In this document: positions 9,538-17,847 of the stretch, piece by piece
Layout of the letters: every line of letters begins with the position of its first letter
Position numbering within the stretch: the first letter of the stretch is position 1
Assembly (NCBI GenBank): GCA_026982415.1
Contig: JALSHE010000106.1
Span: 62,001 to 126,000, forward strand
Source of the DNA: Robiginitomaculum sp.
Lineage (GTDB): Bacteria; Pseudomonadota; Alphaproteobacteria; Caulobacterales; Maricaulaceae
DNA: 64,000 nucleotides
Reading direction: 5' to 3'
The notes under the pieces: generated by a model
Seen by the model: the letters and a program-made list of their open reading frames with translations, nothing else
Database searches by the model: none
What the model was told of the DNA's origin: nothing
Made by a program: the position numbers and the translations under genes

Positions 9538-9550
9538 ACTATATTATAGT
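9538..9550. promoter_or_regulatory. Inverted repeat upstream of the RND operon
   Basis: ACTATA-T-TATAGT is a perfect 6-bp inverted repeat in AT-rich DNA, 37 bases upstream of the adaptor start. It also contains TATAAT on the minus strand. It could be an operator overlapping a promoter, but no regulator gene is adjacent and I could not place a convincing -35 element. Confidence 0.3.
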
Positions 9551-9602
9551 TAGCTGACAAATTGCCGCTACGGCTAATACTAAACTGACCGCGCTATGGT
9601 TA

Positions 9603-10802
9603 TCAATGACCCGTAGGTGCGGTATCGACGTTCTGGACTTTTCCAGAGTGTATTAAAATACTCATCCAAATTAGCGCAAATACAACCAAAACTATGCCAA
9701 CAGCATAGGGCAGGCCCTGCCAAATAACATACAATCCGCCCGCAAAAAATGGCCCTGTGGAGCGCCCCAGGGATTGCATAGATTGTACCACCCCCATGAC
9801 CAGACCCCGTTCTGTCGGGTGGGCGCGGTGGGATGCAAGTGCGCTTATGCCCGTCGTGAATAGGGTTGAGCCGATACCCGTCAAGCAAAACCCGACAACC
9901 ACGCCGTAAGGCACCGGGGTGTAAATGATCAGTGTTAATCCGCTTATTAAAGAGAGCAAGGCGAGCCGCACCATGTTTTTTTCGCCCATTAGGTTTTTGA
10001 TGCGCCCAACCAAGCCGCCTTGCACGATAATAATACTAATCCCGACGATGACAAAAATATTACCCATTTGTTGTGGCCCCCAGCCGTAACGATTGCCAAC
10101 CAATAATGGGGTCACAGGATCCATCAAAGCCCCTGTGGTCGAGACCAAAAACACGAAAAAACATAATGTTATCAACACCGGATGTGCGGATATTTTCTTT
10201 ATGGCGTCCAGCCGACCCACACGGGGTTTAGACAGGATTTCCTGACGGTGTTCTTCGTTCAGGGTTTCTTTGAACAAAAAGATAATAGCCAATATTGCCA
10301 TCATAGAAAATACAGCAGAGGCCATTGCCGGATAGACAATATTGGCGGTTTGCGGTGTTGCCCCACCCAAATACCCGCCAATGGCTGGGCCAATGACAAA
10401 GCCAAGCCCAAAGGCCGCCCCCAAAACGCCCATGCCCTTGGCGCGGTCTTTGGGCGGGGTCAGGTCGGCAATTGCAGCGTAGGCAGTGGCGATATTGCCG
10501 GCCATTAACCCAGCAAAGGCGCGCGATAGCAATATCATCTCGGGGGTTTTGGCGTAAATCATAAGGATATAAGCAAGGAATGCACCGGATAGGGCAATAG
10601 CCAGAACCGGCTTGCGGCCTATGCGGTCGGACAACGCCCCCCAAAACGGCCCGGCGATAAATTGCCCAATAGAATAAGTCGCAATAATAATCGAAGCATA
10701 GGCCGGCCCCGCGCCCATATTTTCCAGCACGAACATAATGGACGGCAGTAATATTCCGAACCCGGCAATATCCAGCAAAATAATAAAAAACAAAATACGC
10801 AC
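9603..10802 (-). CDS. MFS transporter, TetA/drug:H+ antiporter-like
   Basis: This is a 399-residue major facilitator with 12 predicted spans. The loop 2-3 signature is GPFWGALSDRIGRKPVL, motif C is in GLGFVIGPAIGGYLGG, and a second-half copy is RGLVMGVVQSMQSLGRSTGP. These features match the TetA-like DHA1 group, so drug or metabolite export is likely, with substrate unknown. I take the GTG at 10802 (VRILFFIILLDIAGFG) as start because GGAGG lies five bases upstream (10808-10812). An ATG 13 codons further out has no such site and would add a non-family tail. Confidence 0.85.
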   Translation of the reverse strand: MRILFFIILLDIAGFGILLPSIMFVLENMGAGPAYASIIIATYSIGQFIAGPFWGALSDRIGRKPVLAIALSGAFLAYILMIYAKTPEMILLSRAFAGLMAGNIATAYAAIADLTPPKDRAKGMGVLGAAFGLGFVIGPAIGGYLGGATPQTANIVYPAMASAVFSMMAILAIIFLFKETLNEEHRQEILSKPRVGRLDAIKKISAHPVLITLCFFVFLVSTTGALMDPVTPLLVGNRYGWGPQQMGNIFVIVGISIIIVQGGLVGRIKNLMGEKNMVRLALLSLISGLTLIIYTPVPYGVVVGFCLTGIGSTLFTTGISALASHRAHPTERGLVMGVVQSMQSLGRSTGPFFAGGLYVIWQGLPYAVGIVLVVFALIWMSILIHSGKVQNVDTAPTGH

Positions 10803-10912
10803 TTTGACCTCCGACGTTTTTGCTACTCCAATGCAACACAAAATGCAAATATGAACTAAAAGCCTGTTCAGATAGCTTTGATGTGCTAGAGAGCCGTCAT
10901 GAAAGTAGGTTT

Positions 10913-12046
10913 ATGGAACTTAATATAAAAACCAACCCTAACCCAAAACCGGCAGGTAAAGTCCAGTTGGCTGGATTAACGCGGGAGGAAATCGCTGAGG
11001 CGCTGACAGATTTTGGTGTCGCGCCAAAGCAAGTGCGTATGCGCGCCGGGCAAATTTTTCGCTGGGTCTATAATTACGGGGTTACGGATTGGGCGTCTAT
11101 GACCAATATCGCCAAAGGCCTGCGGGCGGAGCTGGCCGAGAAATTTGAGCTGAACCGGCCAGAAATTGTCGAGCGGCAAATCAGTGTAGACGGTACAAGA
11201 AAATATTTAATCCGCATGGCCCCGGGCATAGAGGTCGAAAGTGTGTTTATTCCCGCCGTGTCAAAAACCGGGGCTTTGTGTGTGTCCTCGCAAGTTGGCT
11301 GCACGCTGACATGTAAGTTTTGCCACACGGGTAGCCAGCGTTTGGTGCGTAATTTAACCGCCGCCGAGATCGCCCTACAGGTTATGGTAGCTAAGGACGA
11401 TTTGGATGAATGGCCTAGCTCTGAAGGTGGCCGGAAACTCACCAATATTGTGTTTATGGGCATGGGTGAGCCACTGTATAACACGGATGAAGTTGCCAAA
11501 GCTCTTGACATTATCTGCGATTGCGAGGGTCTTAGTTTTGGCCGTCGCCGTATCACATTATCCACGTCCGGCGTTGTGCCGCAAATCGTGCCTGCTGGTG
11601 AGCGAACCAAAGCCATGCTTGCTATATCCTTGCACGCGGCTAACGACGAACTGCGCTCGCAAATCATGCCGATCAACAAGAAGTATCCTTTGGCCGAACT
11701 CATGGCGGCGTGCCGCGCTTATCCGGGTCTTAATAACTCCAAGCGCATCACCTTTGAGTATGTTATGCTCAAGGGTATTAATGACAGCTCTAAACATGCG
11801 GTCGAGCTGATTAACTTACTCAAGGGCATTCCCGCCAAGGTCAATCTCATCCCGTTCAACCCGTGGCCGGGCAGTGATTATGAATGTTCAGACTGGGAGA
11901 CCATTGAGCGCTTTGCCGACAAGATTAACGCCGCCGGTTACGCCTCCCCCATCCGCACCCCCAGAGGCCGCGACATTTTGGCAGCCTGCGGCCAGCTAAA
12001 ATCCGAAAGCGAAAAGGTTAGGGCGAGCGAGAAGCGCAAAAGCTGA
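10913..12046 (+). CDS. rlmN: Dual-specificity RNA methyltransferase RlmN
   Basis: RlmN is a radical-SAM enzyme that makes 2-methyladenosine at A2503 of 23S rRNA and at A37 of some tRNAs. The 377 residues include the cluster motif C130-x3-C134-x2-C137 in [12 protein letters not shown]. Other family blocks are [23 protein letters not shown] and [10 protein letters not shown]. The methyl-carrying cysteine is near the end in ILAACGQL. I start at ATG 10913 (MELNIKTN), preceded by AGTAGG, rather than at the upstream in-frame codon, which would add 31 residues unlike the family. It is divergent from the MFS gene. Confidence 0.93.
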   Translation: MELNIKTNPNPKPAGKVQLAGLTREEIAEALTDFGVAPKQVRMRAGQIFRWVYNYGVTDWASMTNIAKGLRAELAEKFELNRPEIVERQISVDGTRKYLIRMAPGIEVESVFIPAVSKTGALCVSSQVGCTLTCKFCHTGSQRLVRNLTAAEIALQVMVAKDDLDEWPSSEGGRKLTNIVFMGMGEPLYNTDEVAKALDIICDCEGLSFGRRRITLSTSGVVPQIVPAGERTKAMLAISLHAANDELRSQIMPINKKYPLAELMAACRAYPGLNNSKRITFEYVMLKGINDSSKHAVELINLLKGIPAKVNLIPFNPWPGSDYECSDWETIERFADKINAAGYASPIRTPRGRDILAACGQLKSESEKVRASEKRKS

Positions 12047-12061
12047 AACAGCTAAAAGGGT

Positions 12062-12742
12062 CTAACTCTCTGGCGTAGACGGTTTGAACAAGCTCTCTAG
12101 TGTATGCTCAACCTTTGGTGCTTCTGGCTCATTGACTAGCGCATCTGCAACTGGTTTTAAGGCTTCGCCCTCGTCGCCCTTTGGCGCGTTTTTAGCATCT
12201 AATTTAGCTTTCTTCTCAGCGCCAATTTTTACCGCTTCGTCAAGATCTATCTGTGAACACAGACCCAGCGACACGGGGTCGGTCGGGTTGATGGTGCTGG
12301 TCTTCCAGTGAGTGCGGTCGCGAATAGAGTTAATCGTCGGCTTGGTGGTGCCGATTAGCTTTGAGATTTGCGGGTCGGAAACCTCCGGATGATTGCGGAC
12401 AAGCCATGCGATAGCGTCCGGACGATCTTGACGGCGCGACAAAGGTGTATAGCGCGGGCCACGGCGTTTTTTGGTTTTTTTGGTCTGGATCGGCGTGTGG
12501 TCGAAACTAATCGCGACCATATTATAGGTCGGGTCTTTTTCGGCTTTTTCAATCTCGTCTCTGGTCACTTGCCCGTTTGAAATGGGGTCAGCGCCGCGAA
12601 TACCTGCGGCGACATCGCCGTCGGCTATGCCTTTGACCTCAAGGATATGCAAATCGCAAAATGCGGAAACTTGCTCAAAGGTCATTACAGTATTGTCGAT
12701 TAACCAAACAGCCGTGGCTTTCGGCATTAAAATTTTGCTCAT
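12062..12742 (-). CDS. trcR: DUF1013 protein, cell-cycle transcriptional regulator TrcR
   Basis: This 226-residue protein matches the alphaproteobacterial DUF1013 family. It has the N-terminal MSKILMPKATAVWLIDNT block, a central basic region (KKTKKRRGPRYTPLSRRQDRPDAIAWL) and a helix-turn-helix-like stretch (DPQISKLIGTTKPTINSIRDRTHW, about 125-150). The tail is acidic and low in complexity. The family includes the regulator named TrcR in the Caulobacter literature, which acts with RNA polymerase in cell-cycle transcription. The ATG at 12742 follows GGAGA. It converges on rlmN with a 15-base gap. Confidence 0.85.
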   Translation of the reverse strand: MSKILMPKATAVWLIDNTVMTFEQVSAFCDLHILEVKGIADGDVAAGIRGADPISNGQVTRDEIEKAEKDPTYNMVAISFDHTPIQTKKTKKRRGPRYTPLSRRQDRPDAIAWLVRNHPEVSDPQISKLIGTTKPTINSIRDRTHWKTSTINPTDPVSLGLCSQIDLDEAVKIGAEKKAKLDAKNAPKGDEGEALKPVADALVNEPEAPKVEHTLESLFKPSTPES

Positions 12743-12812
12743 GTCTTTTCTCCGGTTTGGGAAATACTCAAAACTATTTGCTTTGACAAAATCCCATTTT
12801 TAAAAAAGCAAT

Positions 12813-12833
12813 AAAAAACCCCGCTCGGCGGGG
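12813..12833 (-). terminator. Intrinsic terminator between DUF1192 gene and trcR
   Basis: CCCCGC (12819-12824) pairs with GCGGGG (12828-12833) around a three-base loop. On the minus strand six T residues follow the stem. It lies upstream of trcR with no obvious minus-strand gene before it, so either it ends a short RNA or it blocks antisense transcription. Confidence 0.75.
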
Positions 12834-12860
12834 TGGTTTTGGAAGCCTTAGCCTCCGATT
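12813..12860 (-). ncRNA. Possible short RNA upstream of trcR
   Basis: On the minus strand, TTGCCA (12890-12895) and TAGATA (12867-12872) are 17 bases apart, like a sigma-70 promoter. Transcription from about 12860 would copy two adjacent hairpins (12841-12856 and 12819-12833) and stop at the U-run about 48 bases later. No minus-strand gene lies upstream for this terminator to serve. It could instead be an attenuator in a long trcR leader, although a second promoter-like pair closer to trcR argues against that. No expression evidence is available. Confidence 0.25.
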
Positions 12861-12974
12861 AACCCTTATCTAGGCCTTTTGATTAGTTTTGGCAAGGGGG
12901 TATAGAATTTATTGGCGCAGTTCGAAAATTGCCATATAAGGGCGATAGTAAGAGCCAAAACTAGGGATGCCCAT

Positions 12975-13163
12975 ATGGAAGATGCAGATTTAAAGCGCGC
13001 CGGACAGGCATTTCTTGTGGGCGAAGACCTATACGGCGTGTCACTGGCGCAACTTGAGGAAAGGGTGGAAATTCTGTCGGCAGAAAAGGTACGGATTGAG
13101 CGCGAAATAAAGAAAAAAGCCGTCGAGCTGGCTGGCGCGGAAAGTTTTTTTAAGAAAAGTTAA
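12975..13163 (+). CDS. DUF1192 family protein
   Basis: This encodes 62 residues. The start MEDADLKRAGQAFLVGEDL is the family start; AGGG lies upstream of ATG 12975, so I reject a start at 12912. The family core SLAQLEERVEILSAEKVRIE is a short heptad-like helix, followed by a basic stretch and the terminal AESFFKK that DUF1192 members share. Function is unknown. The gene sits just upstream of rcdA on the same strand. Confidence 0.8.
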   Translation: MEDADLKRAGQAFLVGEDLYGVSLAQLEERVEILSAEKVRIEREIKKKAVELAGAESFFKKS

Positions 13164-13201
13164 GATTTGGCGCGGGCTTTGCACACCACTTTGCAAACAG
13201 A

Positions 13202-13231
13202 CTATTTTGATACACTCTATTTTGATATACT
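13202..13231 (+). repeat. Tandem 15-bp repeat in the rcdA promoter region
   Basis: CTATTTTGATACACT is followed directly by CTATTTTGATATACT, two head-to-tail 15-bp copies with one mismatch. They end 27 bases before the rcdA start. Each copy contains a TGATA(C/T)ACT segment that could act as a -10 element or a regulator site. Confidence 0.7.
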
Positions 13232-13258
13232 GGCTATTAGGCCGGGACGGAGCATAAG

Positions 13259-13834
13259 ATGAACGACAGTACGGGACGCACACAGTTTGGGGGCAAAAAG
13301 GTGAATGCATTGGTAGATACATTGGGACCACAAGCCGAAGCGCGGCTAAAAGAATTTACGGCCTCAGAATTGTTTGCAAAAACATTCCGCGAAGGCATGG
13401 ATATGGTCGAGGAAACTGCGGCCTATCTGGACGGGCCGGGCCGCCAGGACAGCAAAAAACTGGGCCGCAATGACGCGCTGATTTATGCGTCCCAAAGCAT
13501 GCGCCTGACCACACGCCTGATGCAGGTAGCATCTTGGCTCTTGGTGCAAAGGGCCTTGAAAGAGGGCGAAATGACCGGAACCGAGGCAAGAGCTGAAAAA
13601 TATAGACTTGTGCCGGAACGGGAATCGGATGTTGGGGACGCCAAGCCGCTGGCGCAATATGCGGCCAGCCTGCCCGCATTGTTGATAGATTTACTGGCCC
13701 GCTCCGAGAAATTATACGAGCGTATTGTACGGCTCGACCGCTCGCTCTACGGCTCCATAAACGCCCAACACGGCAATACGGTCGCCGATCAACTAAATCG
13801 CCTAGAAGCCGCTTTCGCCAAATTCCCGGAATAA
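13259..13834 (+). CDS. rcdA: DUF1465 protein, regulator of CtrA degradation RcdA
   Basis: This encodes 191 residues of the DUF1465 family, which contains Caulobacter RcdA. RcdA is the adaptor that, with CpdR and PopA, delivers CtrA and other substrates to ClpXP. Family blocks visible here include ASELFAKTFREGMDMVEETAAYL, the helical SMRLTTRLMQVASWLL and the C-terminal SLPALLIDLLARSEKLYERI. Start ATG 13259 follows a GGACGGAG-like site. DUF1192 lies upstream. The neighbour on the other side is the restriction-modification pair, which appears to be inserted between rcdA and rpmE. Confidence 0.82.
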   Translation: MNDSTGRTQFGGKKVNALVDTLGPQAEARLKEFTASELFAKTFREGMDMVEETAAYLDGPGRQDSKKLGRNDALIYASQSMRLTTRLMQVASWLLVQRALKEGEMTGTEARAEKYRLVPERESDVGDAKPLAQYAASLPALLIDLLARSEKLYERIVRLDRSLYGSINAQHGNTVADQLNRLEAAFAKFPE

Positions 13835-13923
13835 TCTACCAGACTAGCTAAACATATCCACCTGGTCGCCCGAGTTGGGATTGGCCTTGGGAGGCTTGTG
13901 TTTTTCTGCGTAGCAGAAGCTGT

Positions 13924-15108
13924 TTACAAGTGGGTGTTGGCTTTGGGGGATTGGAGGGTTGGTTTTAGCCTGCCGCCTTCAATATCCTTATTTTCTGATA
14001 TGGTGGAATAAATTGAAGTTCCAAGAATTTTAGCTAGCCTAACTGGAACAGCATTGCCGATTTGGCGCATCCCTTCACCCCAAGCTCCAGTAATTTCATA
14101 ATCGTGCGGGAAAGTTTGAAGTAATTTCCCCTCAAACACAGTGAAATATCTAACTTTGCCATCGACATATCTGATCATATTTTCTCCTCCCGGGACACCA
14201 TGAACGCCCGCCTTAAGAGTTTTAGCAGGTTCATCAATATAGCTACCGGTGTGGCCGGGATATATACGTGCGCCATCACGAAATTCGTGGCCTGCGATAT
14301 TGTGATTATCATTCGGATGTGGCTGTTTTTTAAGACAATCACGAACTGTTCGCCAAGGTTTTACCGAGTGAGGAAATAGTTTTAGTTGAGAAGTTTGGAT
14401 ATGTCGCTTTTGACCGTCAAAGTAACTGTCCACATTGGTTAAACCGTGACCCTCCCAATACTCGCCATTTTGTTGGCAAATTTGAAGCAAGTTTTTTGAA
14501 TGTGTAGGGTCGGGAAACGCCCAACTGCAATTTAAGTCAGATCTGATACCAACAATAATTACTCGCTCTCTTTTTTGTGGCACCCCAAAATCGGCTGTAT
14601 TTAATAATTTAAATTTAACATCATATTCTGCTGGAATTCCGGGGTTCACGTCTATCTTGCGTAGCCGTTCAAGGTCTTCTTCCCATTGGTCAGTGTTCGT
14701 TGTCTGTGTTGGATATTTTAATCTAAGCAAGATATATTCAAAGTAACTAGAAAATGATTTTCTGAGCAAGCCTTTTACATTTTCAAAGAGAAACCCTTTT
14801 GGGCGCAAAGCTTTGATTGCTTCGACAGCAAAAGGGAACATATCTCTATTGTCTAAATCAGCCTTATGTTTTCCCGCTAATGAAAATGGTTGGCATGGCG
14901 GCCCACCAGCAACAAAATCAATATTACTGATCGAAGCGAAGTCAAAATCTTTAATATCACCCTCAAATACAGTGTTAGGATCGAAGTTTTTCCTTAAAGT
15001 GTTGCAGGCTTGTTTATTGAATTCAACTAGCTGTACATGGTCGAAGCCCGCTTGCTTTAAGCCAAGGGCAAGTCCGCCCGCACCAGAGAACAATTCGAGT
15101 GTGCGCAT
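13924..15108 (-). CDS. DNA (cytosine-5) methyltransferase of a type II R-M system
   Basis: This is a 394-residue C5-cytosine methylase. Motif I is ELFSGAGGLALGLKQAGF (SAM binding), motif IV is GGPPCQPFS with catalytic C72, and motif VI is FENVKGLL. Motif VIII is QKRERVIIVG, then a target-recognition region (about 215-310), and motif X is QIGNAVPVRLA. It protects host DNA from the nuclease encoded just upstream; their stop and start codons overlap (TAATG at 15106-15110). The pair is AT-richer than its neighbours, which suggests transfer. Specificity is predicted from the nuclease, not seen in this gene. Confidence 0.93.
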   Translation of the reverse strand: MRTLELFSGAGGLALGLKQAGFDHVQLVEFNKQACNTLRKNFDPNTVFEGDIKDFDFASISNIDFVAGGPPCQPFSLAGKHKADLDNRDMFPFAVEAIKALRPKGFLFENVKGLLRKSFSSYFEYILLRLKYPTQTTNTDQWEEDLERLRKIDVNPGIPAEYDVKFKLLNTADFGVPQKRERVIIVGIRSDLNCSWAFPDPTHSKNLLQICQQNGEYWEGHGLTNVDSYFDGQKRHIQTSQLKLFPHSVKPWRTVRDCLKKQPHPNDNHNIAGHEFRDGARIYPGHTGSYIDEPAKTLKAGVHGVPGGENMIRYVDGKVRYFTVFEGKLLQTFPHDYEITGAWGEGMRQIGNAVPVRLAKILGTSIYSTISENKDIEGGRLKPTLQSPKANTHL

Positions 15109-15746
15109 TATTTAAATAGCTCCAAATGATCATGAATTCGTTTGTTGAGAGATCGAAGAGAAGTGTTGTTTTCCGCACACCTGTCAGCCCATTCTCGTCC
15201 CGGATGTAAAACATCCCAATCTGATTTGGCTTGATTGTACCTTCCCTTCCCAGGGTCATGGTTGCCAAAACCGTCTATTTGTGTATTCCAGAGCGGATGA
15301 AAAAGCCTTATCAGTGCCGCCTCGACTGTTCCAACCATACTGGAGCTAACGCCTTCAAAAACAACAAACCGACACATGAAGTCACCTGCATCAAGATTTT
15401 TGCTTTTGATTATTGTTCTTGTATGCTCACGGATACGGCCAATTAACTCAAATGTTTCTACATTCGCAGACGCCGTTACTCTGGCTTGTCGCCAACCTCT
15501 TGGAACGGCTTTGCCGACATATATAGGAAACTCATACTTTAGTCTATTAAGCTGTCCATACTGAAAATAGGGCTTGGCATTCCCTATGTAATAGAGAGCA
15601 TAAACGCCTACTCCCGAAAATCGTTCTTGAAGTGGCACGGAAAGAACAGGCGTACCGTTGAAAAATCTCACCGCATCTTTGACCAACGCATCAAATGCTT
15701 TGTTTTCATAAACATGTTTTTCACGGTCAAACGGTAAATTTTTCAT
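15108..15746 (-). CDS. Eco29kI-family GIY-YIG restriction endonuclease
   Basis: This 212-residue protein has the size of R.Eco29kI. The GIY-YIG-type half-motifs are GVYALYYIG (Y49) and PIYVGKAVPRGW (Y76). The remaining active-site residues are R104 and H108 in LIGRIREHTRTI, E142 in VEAALIRLF and N154 in PLWNTQ. These are the residues and positions I recall for the Eco29kI active site, so the family call is strong. Eco29kI and its isoschizomers cut CCGCGG, so that is the predicted target. AAAGG precedes ATG 15746. The methylase follows with overlapping stop and start. Confidence 0.9.
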   Translation of the reverse strand: MKNLPFDREKHVYENKAFDALVKDAVRFFNGTPVLSVPLQERFSGVGVYALYYIGNAKPYFQYGQLNRLKYEFPIYVGKAVPRGWRQARVTASANVETFELIGRIREHTRTIIKSKNLDAGDFMCRFVVFEGVSSSMVGTVEAALIRLFHPLWNTQIDGFGNHDPGKGRYNQAKSDWDVLHPGREWADRCAENNTSLRSLNKRIHDHLELFK

Positions 15747-15843
15747 CTCTACCTTTCAAAAATTCAATTTTATCTATAGCTTGCTAGCGCCATAAGTAAA
15801 TATAACATTTTATGGGTACGATTAGAATATGGCTCACCCCAAT

Positions 15844-15871
15844 AAAAAACCCGCCAGCAAGGCGGGTTTTT
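15844..15871. terminator. Bidirectional terminator between rpmE and the R-M pair
   Basis: CCCGCC (15850-15855) pairs with GGCGGG (15861-15866) around a five-base loop. T-runs follow the stem on both strands. On the minus strand it ends rpmE, 24 bases after the stop, and so insulates the restriction gene downstream. Confidence 0.85.
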
Positions 15872-15895
15872 GTGTTTGGTTTGCGAGCTTGCGCT

Positions 15896-16114
15896 TTATG
15901 CAAAGCCTTTGAACTTGTCTTTGAAGCGGGATACGCGGCCTGCGCGGTCTAGGAGTTGTTGCCCGCCGCCTGTCCATACCGGGTGATTGGACGAGTCGAT
16001 GTCCAAAACCAGGGTGTCGCCTTCTTTGCCGTAAGTGGAGCGGGTCATATATTCTGTGCCGTCGGTCATAACCACTTTGATCATGTGGTAATCCGGGTGT
16101 AAATCTTTTTTCAT
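15896..16114 (-). CDS. rpmE: 50S ribosomal protein L31
   Basis: This 72-residue protein begins [19 protein letters not shown], as L31 does, and contains [13 protein letters not shown] and the basic FKDKFKGFA end. The two CxxC zinc pairs of the classical form are absent, so this is the zinc-free type. A terminator follows directly and a GNRA hairpin sits in its leader (16157-16172). Confidence 0.95.
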   Translation of the reverse strand: MKKDLHPDYHMIKVVMTDGTEYMTRSTYGKEGDTLVLDIDSSNHPVWTGGGQQLLDRAGRVSRFKDKFKGFA

Positions 16115-16156
16115 TGTCGTTTCCTGTGTTGATCACGGGTTCAAGCGTTTGTGGTC

Positions 16157-16172
16157 CCCCGCGAGAGCGGGC
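16157..16172 (-). promoter_or_regulatory. GNRA hairpin in the rpmE leader
   Basis: CCCCGC-GAGA-GCGGGC forms a short GC-rich stem with a GNRA-type loop on the plus strand, and TCTC on the transcribed strand. It lies about 45 bases upstream of the rpmE start. No T-run follows on the minus strand, so it is not a standard terminator for lysR. A role in L31 leader control is only a guess. Confidence 0.3.
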
Positions 16173-16214
16173 TTATAACTAGCGGTTTTAAGGAAATCAA
16201 GGCTTATTCGAAAT

Positions 16215-17216
16215 TCAAGCAGCTGTTACTGGTAGCTTCACTTTGGTCTTTATGGGTTTAGATACTGCGGCAATTGTGTGCTTATGGCTGTGTAATTGCG
16301 CGTGCTCAATGAACACCGACGGTGCGCCCGATTTGAAGTGGGCGTGGTCTTTTTGTAGGGCGTTTACAATAAAATCAAATGCAGCGCGAACTCTGGCGCT
16401 CTTTTTGAGGTCCTCATGGGCAACAACCCAAAGGTCTTCTTCGCGGTTCAAATCTGGCAAAACGCGAATCAGCCCCATTTGCGCCGCATCGGCGGCATGG
16501 CCAACCATACCGATGCCGTAGCCAGCAAGCACGGCATTAAAATGCGCCATGAGGTTATTTGTCCGAAACACGGTGCGCGGCATGGGTACTATGTGGCCGC
16601 TATCATCTAAGGGCCAAAATGTTTGTGTGCCAATATTGAGCCGCACACCATTATGGTCGAGCAAATCTTCCGGTTTTGTGGGCGTGCCCTTCTCGTCCAG
16701 ATAAGCTTTTGAAGCATAAAGCCCAAAGCCAAAGCTTGTAACCCGGCGTCCAATAAGGCTGTTTTGAGTGCCCGGCCCCATCCAACGCAGAGCAATATCG
16801 GCTTCGCGCTGAGCCAAATTAGCGGCGCGGAAGTCGATATTAACGTCGACCACTATATCGGGATTGTCTTTGCGAAATTCTTGCATAATGGCGGGCAGCC
16901 AGAAATCCCCAATACCCTCAGATGCCGTGATCATCACTGGCCCGACCAAAGAATGCTCTAGGGTCGCTGAGGAGCGCGTAATGGCATCGGCCTCGGCTTC
17001 CATACGCCTGACATGGTCAAGCACCAGATAGCCAAATTCGGTCGGAGCTAACCGTCCGTCTTCTTTGGTTAATAGGGGCGCGCCAAACCGAGCCTCTAGA
17101 GCCTTCATGCGCCGTCCCACGGTAGGTTGGCTAATATTAAGCTGTTCGCCAGCCGCCGTTAGGCTGCCAGTTTCGGCAACAGCGAGGAAAATCGGATAAT
17201 CGGACCAGTTGTTCAT
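16215..17216 (-). CDS. LysR-family transcriptional regulator
   Basis: This 333-residue regulator has a winged helix at about residues 4-63, with FLAVAETGSLTAAGEQL and ISQPTVGRRMKALEARFG. The substrate-binding domain runs to about residue 295, and an extra basic tail rich in H, K and T follows. LysR proteins usually control a divergent neighbour; here that is the TPR-protein gene at 17309. The binding ligand is not evident. The start ATG 17216 leaves about 90 bases of shared promoter region. Confidence 0.88.
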   Translation of the reverse strand: MNNWSDYPIFLAVAETGSLTAAGEQLNISQPTVGRRMKALEARFGAPLLTKEDGRLAPTEFGYLVLDHVRRMEAEADAITRSSATLEHSLVGPVMITASEGIGDFWLPAIMQEFRKDNPDIVVDVNIDFRAANLAQREADIALRWMGPGTQNSLIGRRVTSFGFGLYASKAYLDEKGTPTKPEDLLDHNGVRLNIGTQTFWPLDDSGHIVPMPRTVFRTNNLMAHFNAVLAGYGIGMVGHAADAAQMGLIRVLPDLNREEDLWVVAHEDLKKSARVRAAFDFIVNALQKDHAHFKSGAPSVFIEHAQLHSHKHTIAAVSKPIKTKVKLPVTAA

Positions 17217-17308
17217 ACAATTATGTATAACATGCCTGCGGTTTAAGTCAATTGCATTCTTATTTGAACGCTTTAAGTATAATCATGTTCACTACACAGG
17301 AGTTTATC

Positions 17309-17818
17309 ATGAACACTTCCCCCCAAAAGTCCGTCCTAAATACCATTTTACTGGCAGCAATTGCCACGACCCTAACGGCCTCTGTCATCATTGGTGTGTC
17401 CGGCACAGCGTCGGCTGGCGAAGCCGCAAGTGCTGACACCGCACCGCGTTTTGTTGTAGAGAAGTCCCGCAAGCGCGTCGTCAATAATGGCGTCATTGCC
17501 TATATGAAGGGTGATTATTCCAAAGCTGCCGCCTTTAACCGCGATGCCTTGCACCAAGGCTTAAAAACCACTCATATGGCTGTGGTCTATAGCAATCAAT
17601 GTGCGGCGCTTGGCGCGCAAGGTCTTTACGGCGCGGCGCTGGACGCTTGCGATAAAGCTTTGAAGTTGACCCCAACAAATTGGCAAGCCTTTTCAAACCG
17701 GGCTGCCGTCAACTGGCTCAGCGGTGATAAATTGCAAGCCAAGCAAGACATAATTTCCGCAAAGGCCCTCGATAGCGCCGCCCCGGAAATCACCTATAAT
17801 ATGAATGTATTTGGGTAG
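17309..17818 (+). CDS. Secreted TPR-repeat protein
   Basis: This encodes 169 residues. ATG 17309 has AGGAG seven bases upstream; an in-frame start at 17252 adds a tail without a signal. A signal peptide covers about residues 1-36, with the hydrophobic core LLAAIATTLTASVIIG and a probable cut after TASAGEA. Two to three tetratricopeptide repeats follow (GVIAYMKGDYSKAAAFNRDAL, GLYGAALDACDKALKLTP, AFSNRAAVNWLSGDKLQAKQ). It is probably a periplasmic protein-interaction module, with unknown partner. A protein of similar design is encoded at 29976. Confidence 0.75.
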   Translation: MNTSPQKSVLNTILLAAIATTLTASVIIGVSGTASAGEAASADTAPRFVVEKSRKRVVNNGVIAYMKGDYSKAAAFNRDALHQGLKTTHMAVVYSNQCAALGAQGLYGAALDACDKALKLTPTNWQAFSNRAAVNWLSGDKLQAKQDIISAKALDSAAPEITYNMNVFG

Positions 17819-17847
17819 TCTGCAGGTAATGCGCGTCTGTGGACAAT

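Noticed and set aside
13924-15746. Novel anti-phage defence system
   Set aside because: The nuclease and methylase match a known type II restriction-modification family at all catalytic positions, and no extra defence genes adjoin.
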